Shown here: piece after piece, positions 8,152-16,346 of the stretch
How the letters are laid out: each line of letters opens with the position of its first letter
How positions within the stretch are numbered: position 1 is the stretch's first letter
NCBI GenBank assembly: GCA_028293625.1
Contig: JAQGOL010000002.1
Location: 1-64,000, forward strand
Source of the DNA: Chthoniobacteraceae bacterium
GTDB lineage: Bacteria; Verrucomicrobiota; Verrucomicrobiia; Chthoniobacterales; Chthoniobacteraceae
DNA: 64,000 nt
Direction: 5' to 3'
Position numbers and translations under genes: made by a program
Notes under the pieces: generated by a model
What the model was told of the DNA's origin: nothing
The model's database searches: none
Seen by the model: the letters and a program-made list of their open reading frames with translations, nothing else

Positions 8152-8622
8152 CTAGCCAAGTGCGTCGAGCAAGCGCGCATCAATATAGCCGGTCGGGCGC
8201 AGGCCATGGTCCGCCTGAAAGTTGCGAATGGCGGCGCGCGATCCTGGACCAATGTCTCCATCGATAGGTCCCCGGTAATAACCGCGCCGGGCCAGGCCGC
8301 GTTGAACTCGAGCCCCGACCGAGCTGCCGGAGTATTCCGAGCGGTCGACATAGACGCGCCGTTCATTGTAGTAGACGGGACGTTCCCGCTCGACGATGAC
8401 GGTCGAGGAAGGCCCATAGTAAGGGCGCGGCGCAATGCCGATGCCTACGTTGATTCCCGGCCGCGAATAATAAGAACCCGAACGATGATCCCGGCCGCGA
8501 TCGCGATCATGATCCCTGTCGTGCTTCTTATCATGCTTTTTATCGTGGTCATCGGCGTAAACCGGAGCACTCAGGAGGCCAGCGGTGATGGCAATAAGAG
8601 GAAGAAAACCAAAGACTTTCAT
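8152..8622 (-). CDS. Exported peptidoglycan-binding protein (PG_binding_1) with His/Asp/Lys-rich linker
   Basis: A 156-residue protein with a clear signal peptide (MKVFGFLPLIAITAGLLSAPVYA). A striking charged segment follows (DDHDKKHDKKHDRDHDRDRG), then a Tyr/Pro/Gly-rich region, and a C-terminal peptidoglycan-binding domain at about 103-156 (VQRGLARRGYYRGPIDGDIG, AIRNFQADHGLRPTGYID). The domain binds peptidoglycan in the periplasm. No hydrolase domain is attached, so it is probably structural or targeting. The His/Asp-rich stretch could bind metal ions, but that is speculation. The gene lies 47 bp upstream of the SWIM gene on the same strand. Confidence 0.85.
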   Translation of the reverse strand: MKVFGFLPLIAITAGLLSAPVYADDHDKKHDKKHDRDHDRDRGRDHRSGSYYSRPGINVGIGIAPRPYYGPSSTVIVERERPVYYNERRVYVDRSEYSGSSVGARVQRGLARRGYYRGPIDGDIGPGSRAAIRNFQADHGLRPTGYIDARLLDALG

Positions 8623-8869
8623 ATTTAAGAGGGGTGAATTGAGCGCCGTTTCATACGGACGCCCGAACGCTATGCATTGAATCTCGTGCCACGGTTAAAA
8701 CGCGCCTATTCGCCGGCGTTCATCCGGCTGAATGGCCCGCTTGCACGGCACCCCCTAAAGACGTTCGCGCGCGCCGTTTATTCAAAGGGAATACTGGCCA
8801 ATGGGAGCGGAAATCATTATGGTGTGACTGCTTTCTTCAACTGTCTGAAAAAGCGCTCCCCCTTCTGTC
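8623..8869. other. Intergenic region between divergent genes
   Basis: This stretch separates the minus-strand peptidoglycan-binding gene from the plus-strand membrane protein gene and should hold promoters for both. No convincing -35/-10 pair stands out. A 68-residue open frame here has atypical composition and overlaps the next gene. Confidence 0.4.
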
Positions 8870-9409
8870 ATGAACCTCGCTGACGTTTTCACGGTTGTTT
8901 TCATCATTCTCGGCTTTTTAATGGTCTTTGTGGCTTACTGGCTGATAGCTGCCGGTTTGTTTCCGGAGTTTGTGGAGCGCTGCTCTGATCAGATTGGAAT
9001 TGCTCCGATAAAAACCAGTTTCATCGGCGCAGTTACACTTGGCCCTCTGGTGACAATCGGGTTTGCAATCAGTAGCGCGGCACCCAATGGCGGCTTGAAA
9101 CTCATCGGGCTCGCTATTGTTGCCTTGAGTTTGCTCGTCGCTCTTTTCGGCTCGGCTGGACTTGCTCTCCGCATTGGAACCGGTCTGAAATCCGAGGCGG
9201 ACGCCCATCTGCCGTGGCGGCGTGTATTGCGGGGTGGCAATGTGCTCGCCCTCAGTTTTGTCATGCCGTTTCTGGGCCAGTTTCTCATGATGCCTTTTGC
9301 GTTCGTAGCCGGGTTCGGCGCGTTTCTTATGGGTGTTTTCAAACGACGGAGCCTGGCCATTCCCGCTATGGCACCTCTGATCATGCCCGTGGCCGGGAGT
9401 GAACCGTGA
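8870..9409 (+). CDS. Small multi-span membrane protein of unknown function
   Basis: A 179-residue, strongly hydrophobic protein with about four to five predicted spans: about 5-30, 47-70, 75-100, 125-145 and possibly 145-165. I do not recognise the family. There is no export motif beyond the first span and no catalytic motif. Its last four bases (GTGA) overlap the GTG start of the following DUF1800 gene, so the two are translationally coupled. It may be an accessory or anchor for the exported DUF1800/DUF1501 pair downstream, which is a guess from position. Confidence 0.75.
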   Translation: MNLADVFTVVFIILGFLMVFVAYWLIAAGLFPEFVERCSDQIGIAPIKTSFIGAVTLGPLVTIGFAISSAAPNGGLKLIGLAIVALSLLVALFGSAGLALRIGTGLKSEADAHLPWRRVLRGGNVLALSFVMPFLGQFLMMPFAFVAGFGAFLMGVFKRRSLAIPAMAPLIMPVAGSEP

Positions 9410-10965
9410 GCTTATCGCGTCGAAAATTTCTGGCGATGGGCGCCGGCACGTTGGCGGCGGTTTCCTGTGAGCGAGCCAAAGGAGCCAGGGGCGGGCTTTT
9501 GCGATTTATCGGCAAACCGACGGCGGCAACGCTGGAAGGCTCGCTGCAAGCGCCAGCCGCTTCAGAAATTGACGAGGTTTCCCATCTTCTGGCGCGTCTG
9601 ACTTTTGGCGCGGCTCCCGGCGATTACGCACGCGTCTCGGCGATCGGGGCGCAGAACTTTATCGAAGAGCAATTGGCCCCGGCCGCGATTTCCGATTACC
9701 AGTGCGACCGGGTGATCCGGCATGAATTCTCCTCGCTGGAAAATCCCGTAAGCCGACTTTTTCCCCGCAAAGGCGATAATAAAGATCCGTTGCAACAGCT
9801 GTTTCCCGCGTTGCGCGATCACGGGGCAGGGGTGAGCGATCTTTACGAGTATAAGGAAAAGGTGCTGCTCAATGAACTCACCGGCGCCACGGTAATGCGC
9901 GCCGTGCTAAGCAAACGGCAGCTTTTTGAAGTCATGGTCAATTTTTGGAGTGACCATTTTAATATCGATCCGTCCAAGGGGGAATGTAAGTGGCTCAAGG
10001 CGGCGGACGATCGTGATGTAATCCGCAGCCATGCCCTCGGCAATTTCCGCGACCTGGTTCGCGCCAGTGCCGTAAGCCCGGCCATGCTCTGGTATCTGGA
10101 TGGACGCGTTAATCGCAGCAAGGGCGCCGATGAAAAGCCAAATGAGAATTACGCCCGCGAACTGATGGAGCTGCATACGCTCGGCGTCCATGGCGGCTAC
10201 TCCCAAGCCGATGTCATGGAAGTGGCGCGCTGTCTAACCGGCTGGACGGTCCGCGATAAGAAGCAGTTTTTTAAGGGACGCGTCGAATTTCATCACGATC
10301 TTCACGACGACGGCGCCAAACAGGTGCTTGGCCAGGAAATCGCAGCCGGCGGCGGGGCGCGGGACCTGGACCGGTTGCTCGACATCGTGGCGCTGCATCC
10401 GAGCACGGCCCATTACATTGCCTGGAAATTATGCCGTCGCTTCATTGCCGATGAACCGCCCGCCGCGGCTGTGGAAGTAACCGCCAAAGCGTTTGGCGAT
10501 TCAAAAGGCGATATCCGCACCACTTTGCGGGCGCTCTTTACGAGCGAGGAATTCCGGGGGCCTGCGTTTCGTGCTCAGAAATTCAAGCGGCCCCTCCATT
10601 TTGTTGTCTCCGCGTTGCGGGCGTCCAATGCTGAAACGAACGTTTCTCCGCAGTTGGTGGAATATTTGCTGCGGCTCGGACATGCGCCCTTTCGCTATCC
10701 GACCCCGGATGGTTACCCGGAGGAATCGACACATTGGCAGAGCACACTTCTGTGGCGATGGAACTTCGCCGCTGCGCTCGCTGACAACCAGATCAAAGGG
10801 ACAACCATCGAGTTCGAGGCATTGCGTACCAAACTCGGCGGCGACGAGGCGCTGATGGCCACATTTCTCGGACGAACTGCAACGGAGGCAGAACAGAGCG
10901 CGTATCGGGAATCAGGTTCGGGTCTGGCGCTTCTGGTGGCATCGCCGGCATTCCAACGCTGTTAA
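9406..10965 (+). CDS. Tat-exported DUF1800 protein
   Basis: A 519-residue protein with a GTG start overlapping the previous stop. A twin-arginine signal (MSLSRRKFLAMGAGTLAAVS) runs into a cysteine at residue 20, so a lipoprotein form is possible. DUF1800 features include VSHLLARLTFGAAPGDYARV at about 59-78, a segment around residue 180 (QLFEVMVNFWSDHFNID), NENYARELMELHTLGVHGGY, EVARCLTGWTV, HPSTAHYIAWKLCRRFIADE and FKRPLHFVVSALRAS. DUF1800 proteins are exported and nearly always adjacent to a DUF1501 gene, as here, but the biochemical role is unestablished. Proposed roles involve envelope or polysaccharide handling. Confidence 0.9.
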   Translation: MSLSRRKFLAMGAGTLAAVSCERAKGARGGLLRFIGKPTAATLEGSLQAPAASEIDEVSHLLARLTFGAAPGDYARVSAIGAQNFIEEQLAPAAISDYQCDRVIRHEFSSLENPVSRLFPRKGDNKDPLQQLFPALRDHGAGVSDLYEYKEKVLLNELTGATVMRAVLSKRQLFEVMVNFWSDHFNIDPSKGECKWLKAADDRDVIRSHALGNFRDLVRASAVSPAMLWYLDGRVNRSKGADEKPNENYARELMELHTLGVHGGYSQADVMEVARCLTGWTVRDKKQFFKGRVEFHHDLHDDGAKQVLGQEIAAGGGARDLDRLLDIVALHPSTAHYIAWKLCRRFIADEPPAAAVEVTAKAFGDSKGDIRTTLRALFTSEEFRGPAFRAQKFKRPLHFVVSALRASNAETNVSPQLVEYLLRLGHAPFRYPTPDGYPEESTHWQSTLLWRWNFAAALADNQIKGTTIEFEALRTKLGGDEALMATFLGRTATEAEQSAYRESGSGLALLVASPAFQRC

Positions 10966-10977
10966 AATCAAAAGCGT

Positions 10978-12099
10978 ATGAATTCTCCACAGGTTCTTAT
11001 CACCGGCAATGGCGATCAACGGCAGACGCTCGTGGTCGTTTTTCTTCGGGGCGCCGCTGACGGGCTCGCATTGGTGGCGCCGATTGAAGACGACAACTAT
11101 TACCGGGCTCGCCCCCGCATCGGCATCGCCAAGAAGGATGCGGTAAAACTGGATGGTTTTTTCGGATTCCATCCGCAACTCGCACCCCTGGCGCCGGTAT
11201 TTTCCGCGGGTGAACTGGCGATTGTTCATGGAGCAGGTTCCGAGGATCAATCACGCTCGCATTTTGAAGCGCAGGATCTGATGGAACACGGAGGAGTGGC
11301 CGCGGGCGGATGGTTGGGGCGCTTTTTAAGAGCGCGTCCGGCTCCGGCAAGCGGCGCCCTGGCTTGTGTCGCTTTGGGCAAGGCGCTGCCGGAATGCCTG
11401 CTTGGCGCTCCAACTGTCACCGTGATGCAGACGCTTGACGATTTCGCCCTGGGTGCCAAACGCCCCGGCCTGCGTCCCGAAATCGAGCGGCTTTATGCCC
11501 TTGAACACGGCCAGCTCGGATCGGCCGCGCGCGATACTTTCGACGCCCTTCAACGCATCGATCAAATGCGTGCCATTCCTTATAAGCCCGCCAATGAGGC
11601 CTCGTATGGGAATGACGAATTCTCCGAGGGCCTCAAACAGATTGCGCGGCTCATCAAGGCGGATGTCGGACTTGAATCCGCCTCAATCGACGTCGATGGA
11701 TGGGACTCCCATTTTACCCAGCAAACGTTGCTGACGCCATTGGTCGATAAATTGGGCACCGGCCTTGCCGCGTTCCACAAGGACCTCGGCTCCCGCATGG
11801 CGACCACCTCCGTGGTTGTGATGACTGAGTTTGGGCGGCGGGTAAGGGAAAACTCGGCGTTTGGAACCGATCATGGAAGGGGATCGGTCATGTTTCTTAT
11901 GGGAGGCGGTGTGAAGGGGGGCCGCGTGCACGGAAAATGGGCTGGGCTGAGCGACGATCTGCTTGAAGGCCCGGGCGATCTTCCCGTTATCAATAATTAT
12001 CGGAACGTTTTGGCGCCGATCCTCATGCGCCACGGCGCGGGTGCCGATCAATTGCCGCGTATTTTCCCGGATTTCTCGCTGCAACCGCTTGCGCTTTAG
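10978..12099 (+). CDS. DUF1501 protein lacking an obvious signal peptide, partner of DUF1800
   Basis: A 373-residue protein starting 12 bp after the DUF1800 gene. DUF1501 hallmarks are LVVVFLRGAADGLALVAP near residue 18, YYRARPRIGI, FFGFHPQLAPLAPVFSAGEL, VHGAGSEDQSRSHFEAQDLM, VDGWDSHFTQ, VVVMTEFGRRVRENSAFGTD, HGRGSVMFLMGGGVKGGRV and a closing RNVLAPILMRHGAG. It is shorter than the DUF1501 protein at 4910-6349 and has no Tat or Sec signal at the annotated start, so it may be exported with the Tat-bearing DUF1800 partner. The hitchhiking idea is inference. Confidence 0.9.
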   Translation: MNSPQVLITGNGDQRQTLVVVFLRGAADGLALVAPIEDDNYYRARPRIGIAKKDAVKLDGFFGFHPQLAPLAPVFSAGELAIVHGAGSEDQSRSHFEAQDLMEHGGVAAGGWLGRFLRARPAPASGALACVALGKALPECLLGAPTVTVMQTLDDFALGAKRPGLRPEIERLYALEHGQLGSAARDTFDALQRIDQMRAIPYKPANEASYGNDEFSEGLKQIARLIKADVGLESASIDVDGWDSHFTQQTLLTPLVDKLGTGLAAFHKDLGSRMATTSVVVMTEFGRRVRENSAFGTDHGRGSVMFLMGGGVKGGRVHGKWAGLSDDLLEGPGDLPVINNYRNVLAPILMRHGAGADQLPRIFPDFSLQPLAL

Positions 12100-12268
12100 C
12101 GCAGGGTGTTGGCTACCTGAAGGAGGGAGGAAGTGGAGCGGGGTTACAGTTGCTAACTGCATTCTTTTCACTGGAAGGTGAAACGCATTACGCCTTATGC
12201 TATCCCCGCATTGAGTGGCTAACCACTGCCGAGACTTATACAGTCAATTGTTTTGATTGCCATCGGAT

Positions 12269-12296
12269 AAAAGCCTCAGAAGTAGCTCAGGCTTTT
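12269..12296. terminator. Bidirectional intrinsic terminator
   Basis: AAAAGCCT at 12269-12276 pairs with AGGCTTTT at 12289-12296, with A-rich and T-rich flanks on the two sides. It lies between two converging genes (stops at 12099 and 12312) and can act in both directions. The rest of the 212-bp gap shows no gene. Confidence 0.6.
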
Positions 12297-12311
12297 CTCC
12301 TGTGGATCGCT

Positions 12312-14945
12312 TCATTGGTCACCCCGCAGGATTTGCAAAGGCGGATGATTGGAGACCCCTCGGCTCAGCACCACTCCCGCCGCCACCGAAAGGCCGCTTG
12401 CCGTTGCCAATCCTGCCAGAAGCAGCCATGGATCCGGCCACGGCGAGGCTTTGAAAACAAACAGCGCCAGCGCGGCATTTGCCGCCACGGCAAGGATCAC
12501 CCCGCTTATGGCTGAAAGCACTCCAAGCGTGGCGTATTCGACCAAAAAGATGCGGCGCACCTGCCGGCTGGATGCTCCCAGCGTTCGCAGCAGGACACTT
12601 TCGCGAAAACGCTGACTGCGGCCATTTAACAAGGTTCCCACGAGGATCGGAATTCCAGCCACGACAGTAAACGCGGCCATGATCTGAATGACACGCCCGA
12701 TCCGCTCAAGAATCGAGCCGACGGTTTCCAGGATCAACGTAAGATCAATGGCTGAGACATTGGGAAATTGCGTCACCAAGGCGCGCTGCAATTCGCCCGA
12801 TGAACCGGGAGTTCGGGTCGTGATGACATGAAAGCCAGGCGCCGATTCAAGCACGCCGGGCGGAAAGATCATGAAAAAATTGAGGTTAAACCGGCTCCAA
12901 TCGACTTTGCGCAGATTGGCGATCCGGGCGCGGATCGGGATCCCCTGCACATCGAGCACCATTTCATCGCCAACCGTCACATGGAGATCTTTGGCAATCT
13001 CGGATTCCAGCGAGAGCGGAACAGCTCCATTGGGATCGGCCGCGCCGGAGAACCACTGGCCGACTACGATACTTTCCGTGGCGCTGAGTTCATTGCGGTA
13101 ACTGGAACGATATTCGCGTTGCAAAACCCACTTTGGTATTTTGTTTTGCGACTGATTGAACCGCGCTTTCCCGTCGGATTCCGTCTCGTCCTCGGCGGCT
13201 TCAAGCTCCCGGATCGGCACTCCTTTGATCGATTCAATCCGCATCGTGACAATCGGCGCGCTCTCCAGCTCGGGAAGATGGCGCTCCTTTAAAACGGCGC
13301 GTACTCCGTCCAGCTGATCGGGCTGCACATCAACCAGATAGAGGCTCGGGCTGGAGGCCGGATCGGCCACGCGAATTCTTTCAAATAGAGAATTGCGGAT
13401 AAGGAGCACGGTCAGCAGCAGGAATGTGCCGAGGCCCAGCGAAAGCAGAAAAAGCAGGGTCTGGTTTTGCGGACGGTAAAGGTTGGAAATGCCCTGCCGC
13501 ACGACGTAAGGCCACGAGGGGCGGATCACACGGCGGGTGACCACGATCAGCGCCGCGGCAATGCCGGCAAGAATGAGGAAAGCCACTGCCAGCGCGCCGG
13601 TGAGCATCAGGGATCGGCTCCAGCTTCCGCCGCCCATCGCTCCAAGCAGCGTGAGCATTGCCGCCAGCAATCCAAAGATGATTCCAGTGCGAAGCCGCGC
13701 CCCCGGGCTGCGCGACGCGGTCTGTCGAAGCGTCGCGGCGGGGGAAATATCGCGGACTCGAAAAAGAGGCATCAGCGCGAAGCCACAACAGACGATAAAC
13801 CCGGCGGCGGTCGTCTCAAGCACGACAACGGCGGAAGGAATGGCATTCACGGCGATGGGAAGGCTTTCCCGCAAAAGTGTAATGACAGCAGAGTGCAGCG
13901 CGATCCCGAGCGCGGCGCCTGCAACCGCGCCCAGCAGGCCGAGTGCGATCGCCTGGGCGAGATAAATGCCGAACGCCAAATTTCCCGGGCACCCCAGGCA
14001 GCGCAGGATCGCCACGGTTGGCACGCGGCGGCTGACATGGGCATGAATTGCGCCCGCCACGCCAATTGCGCCAAGGGTCAGCGCGACGAGCGCCAGGATT
14101 CCCAGAAATTGCTGAAAATTATCCAGGGAATCGCCAAGGGAATTGCGCCGGCTTTCGGGCGTCTCAAATTGCCAGTGCGAATCGTTGAATCGCGTGCGGA
14201 TTTCCCGCGCGGCGGCCGGCTGCGCATCGAGGCCGCTTTTCTTTGTGATCCGTTCATCGAGTTTCAGATGCAGCCGGTAGGTCGCCAGGCTGCTGCGGCT
14301 GAGCAGGCCGGCACGCTCGAGATCCGGCAGGCGCACATAGACGTCCGGGGAAAATCCGCTGAACCGGCCGCTGGTTGGAGCCCCTTTTTTCAGTGTCCCG
14401 AGGATTGGCAATTCCACCGATCCGAGCTTCACGCGATCGCCCACCTTTACCTGAAATTGATCCAGCAATGCGGGTTCAAGCAAAATGCCTGACTCCATCT
14501 GCATCCGCTCCCAAGCTTGTGAAGGGGCGGTTTCGATCTTCCCATAAAAAGGATAACCACCTTCGAGCGCGCGCACATGGACCAGCCGCGCGGAATCGGC
14601 GGAAGCGAAATAAAGCATCGAAGAGACCGATGTTTCGCGGCTGATGCTTTGGGCCAGCGCGGCGATCTCTTTTACTTTTTCTTCCGGAAACGGTTGCCGG
14701 GAAGAGATTTGCAGATCGCTTCCAAGCAACGCCTTCGCTTGGGTGGCGATGCCGCTCTCCACCGTGGCCTTCAAGGAATGGATCGCGACCAGCGCCGCGA
14801 TGCCCGCCACGATGGAAAGCGAAAAGATGACCAGCCGCTTGCGCTGGGTGCGGCTGTCACGCCACGCCATCCGCCATGTCCACGAATAAAAGAGCGCGCC
14901 AAGCAAGTGCCGCGGCAATTTGCCCGCGGGATCAATGGGCGTCAT
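12312..14945 (-). CDS. ybbP: FtsX-type ABC transporter permease (YbbP-like)
   Basis: An 877-residue inner-membrane protein. The ATG at 14945 is used because GAGGAG lies 4 bp upstream; an in-frame TTG at 14963 is less likely. It has the YbbP layout: a first span at about 28-50 (LVIFSLSIVAGIAALVAIHS), a long periplasmic domain, a core of three spans at about 270-400 (FLGILALVALTLGAIGVAGA), two central spans, a second periplasmic domain and a final FtsX core at about 755-870 (MAAFTVVAGIPILVGTLLNG, RTLGASSRQVRRIFLVEYAT). This ten-span permease class works with a LolD/MacB-like ATPase, probably on lipid or lipoprotein substrates. The gene overlaps the upstream ATPase gene by 14 bp. Confidence 0.88.
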   Translation of the reverse strand: MTPIDPAGKLPRHLLGALFYSWTWRMAWRDSRTQRKRLVIFSLSIVAGIAALVAIHSLKATVESGIATQAKALLGSDLQISSRQPFPEEKVKEIAALAQSISRETSVSSMLYFASADSARLVHVRALEGGYPFYGKIETAPSQAWERMQMESGILLEPALLDQFQVKVGDRVKLGSVELPILGTLKKGAPTSGRFSGFSPDVYVRLPDLERAGLLSRSSLATYRLHLKLDERITKKSGLDAQPAAAREIRTRFNDSHWQFETPESRRNSLGDSLDNFQQFLGILALVALTLGAIGVAGAIHAHVSRRVPTVAILRCLGCPGNLAFGIYLAQAIALGLLGAVAGAALGIALHSAVITLLRESLPIAVNAIPSAVVVLETTAAGFIVCCGFALMPLFRVRDISPAATLRQTASRSPGARLRTGIIFGLLAAMLTLLGAMGGGSWSRSLMLTGALAVAFLILAGIAAALIVVTRRVIRPSWPYVVRQGISNLYRPQNQTLLFLLSLGLGTFLLLTVLLIRNSLFERIRVADPASSPSLYLVDVQPDQLDGVRAVLKERHLPELESAPIVTMRIESIKGVPIRELEAAEDETESDGKARFNQSQNKIPKWVLQREYRSSYRNELSATESIVVGQWFSGAADPNGAVPLSLESEIAKDLHVTVGDEMVLDVQGIPIRARIANLRKVDWSRFNLNFFMIFPPGVLESAPGFHVITTRTPGSSGELQRALVTQFPNVSAIDLTLILETVGSILERIGRVIQIMAAFTVVAGIPILVGTLLNGRSQRFRESVLLRTLGASSRQVRRIFLVEYATLGVLSAISGVILAVAANAALALFVFKASPWPDPWLLLAGLATASGLSVAAGVVLSRGVSNHPPLQILRGDQ

Positions 14946-15675
14946 GGGACTCCTCGGAAACAATCATGCCGGCCCGCATCTTGACCACGCGCCGCGCGCG
15001 GACCGCAAGTCCCAGATCGTGCGTGACCAGGACCAGCGCGGTGCCCGATTCGCGGTTTAATTCGAAGAGCATTTCCACGATTGGCGCGCTCGTTTCCGCA
15101 TCGAGATTTCCCGTCGGCTCGTCGGCAAAAAGGATTTTGGGCGGATGCACAAAAGCACGGGCAAGCGCCACGCGCTGCTGTTCGCCCCCGGAAAGCTGAA
15201 GCGGATAATGCTCAAGCCGGTCGCCGAGTCCGACCCGTTTCAGGATATCGACGGCATCCTTGCGCCTGCCGCTTTCCCCGCGCAGCTCAAGTGGAACAAG
15301 CACATTTTCAATGGCGGTCAGCGTCGGGATGAGCTGAAAACTTTGAAAAACAAACCCGACAAGCCGGTTGCGCAACGCGGCACGAGCATCCTGATCGAGG
15401 GTTTCAAGTGCCGTGCCATCGAGCCGCACCGAACCGCTCGTGGCATCGTCGAGTCCGGCGCAAAGGCCAAGCAACGTCGTTTTGCCGCTGCCCGACGGAC
15501 CGATGATCGCGCAGGTGTCCCCGGTTTGAAGCGTGAAATTGATCGCCTTAAGCACCGTCAACTCATGGCCCGCGTCGCCGTAGGTCTTGCACAAATCGTG
15601 GATTTCAAGGATGGCTTTGGTTTCCCCTTGACGATGCACGTCGGCGGGCGATTGGGCAGGGACGAATGACTTCAT
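14932..15675 (-). CDS. ybbA: ABC transporter ATPase (YbbA/LolD-like)
   Basis: A 247-residue ATPase. It shows Walker A (GPSGSGKTT), the Q-loop in FVFQSFQLIPTLTAIEN, the signature LSGGEQQRVALARAF, Walker B with catalytic Glu (ILFADEPTGNLD) and the switch His in VLVTHDLGLA, so all catalytic elements are present. The pattern matches the MacB/LolD subfamily, which partners FtsX-type permeases, and the permease gene overlaps its 3' end. The ATG at 15675 starts within the first codons of the divergent tesA-like gene, so its promoter must lie inside that gene. The region upstream of MKSF in this frame lies within tesA and is not used. Confidence 0.9.
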   Translation of the reverse strand: MKSFVPAQSPADVHRQGETKAILEIHDLCKTYGDAGHELTVLKAINFTLQTGDTCAIIGPSGSGKTTLLGLCAGLDDATSGSVRLDGTALETLDQDARAALRNRLVGFVFQSFQLIPTLTAIENVLVPLELRGESGRRKDAVDILKRVGLGDRLEHYPLQLSGGEQQRVALARAFVHPPKILFADEPTGNLDAETSAPIVEMLFELNRESGTALVLVTHDLGLAVRARRVVKMRAGMIVSEESHDAH

Positions 15676-16337
15676 TAAAGAAACTGACAATTTTAATGCT
15701 GATGTGGATGAGCGCCTCACTATGGGCGGCCGAACCTGCCGCTGCAAACCCTGGCACGCGCGGACGCATCGTGGTTTTGGGCGACAGCATCACGGCCGGC
15801 TATGGATTGGACCCGGCTCGTGCTTATCCCGCCCTGCTGCAGCAAAAGCTCGATCAGGCCGGACTTGCCTTTGAGGTGATCAATGCCGGTGTCAGCGGGG
15901 ATACCACCTCGGGTGGATTGCGCCGAATCGATTGGGCGCTCAGCAAAGGCGCGCAGGTGTTGATTGTGGCATTGGGCGGCAATGACGGGTTGCGCGGAAT
16001 TTCACCGAGGCAAACCGAACAAAACCTCGCTGGCATCCTTGAGCGTGCCCGGGCGAAAATCCCCGGGATTGCAGTGATTGTTGCCGGAATGCAAATGCCC
16101 GCCAATATGGGGGCGAAGTTTGTTGAGGAATTTAGCGCGGTCTTTCCGAGGGTCGCTGAGGCGAAGCACGCTGAGCTGGTGGCGTTTTTGCTTGAAGGCG
16201 TTGGTGGTGTTTCCGCTCTCAATCAGGCTGACCAGATTCACCCGACCGCCGAAGGTCAAAAGCGGGTTGCGGAGAATGTATGGAAGGTACTTGAAAAAGT
16301 GCTTAACAGCCCGGGCCTGTCCGTGCCGCGCTCCTGA
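15666..16337 (+). CDS. tesA: TesA-like SGNH acyl-esterase (thioesterase I / lysophospholipase family)
   Basis: A 223-residue periplasmic hydrolase with a Sec signal (LKKLTILMLMWMSASLWAAE). The SGNH blocks are complete: VVLGDSITAGYGL with nucleophile S41, GVSGDTTSGG for block II, LGGNDGLRG with N106 for block III, and DQIHPTAEG with D189 and H192 for block V. E. coli TesA (thioesterase I/protease I/lysophospholipase L1) has the same blocks, and its usual length of about 208 residues is similar. It is divergent from an ABC ATPase-permease pair, the same arrangement as tesA-ybbAP in E. coli. This suggests a shared lipid-related function, which remains inference. Confidence 0.92.
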   Translation: MTSLKKLTILMLMWMSASLWAAEPAAANPGTRGRIVVLGDSITAGYGLDPARAYPALLQQKLDQAGLAFEVINAGVSGDTTSGGLRRIDWALSKGAQVLIVALGGNDGLRGISPRQTEQNLAGILERARAKIPGIAVIVAGMQMPANMGAKFVEEFSAVFPRVAEAKHAELVAFLLEGVGGVSALNQADQIHPTAEGQKRVAENVWKVLEKVLNSPGLSVPRS

Positions 16338-16346
16338 CCGGCTTGC

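Noticed and set aside
8677-8883. Possible 68-residue gene upstream of the membrane protein gene
   Set aside because: No motif, overlaps the next start, and has no Shine-Dalgarno site.
13467-14492. Plus-strand open frame of 341 codons opposite the FtsX-type permease
   Set aside because: It is strongly Arg/Gln/Ala-rich as expected for an antisense reading of a GC-rich membrane protein gene.
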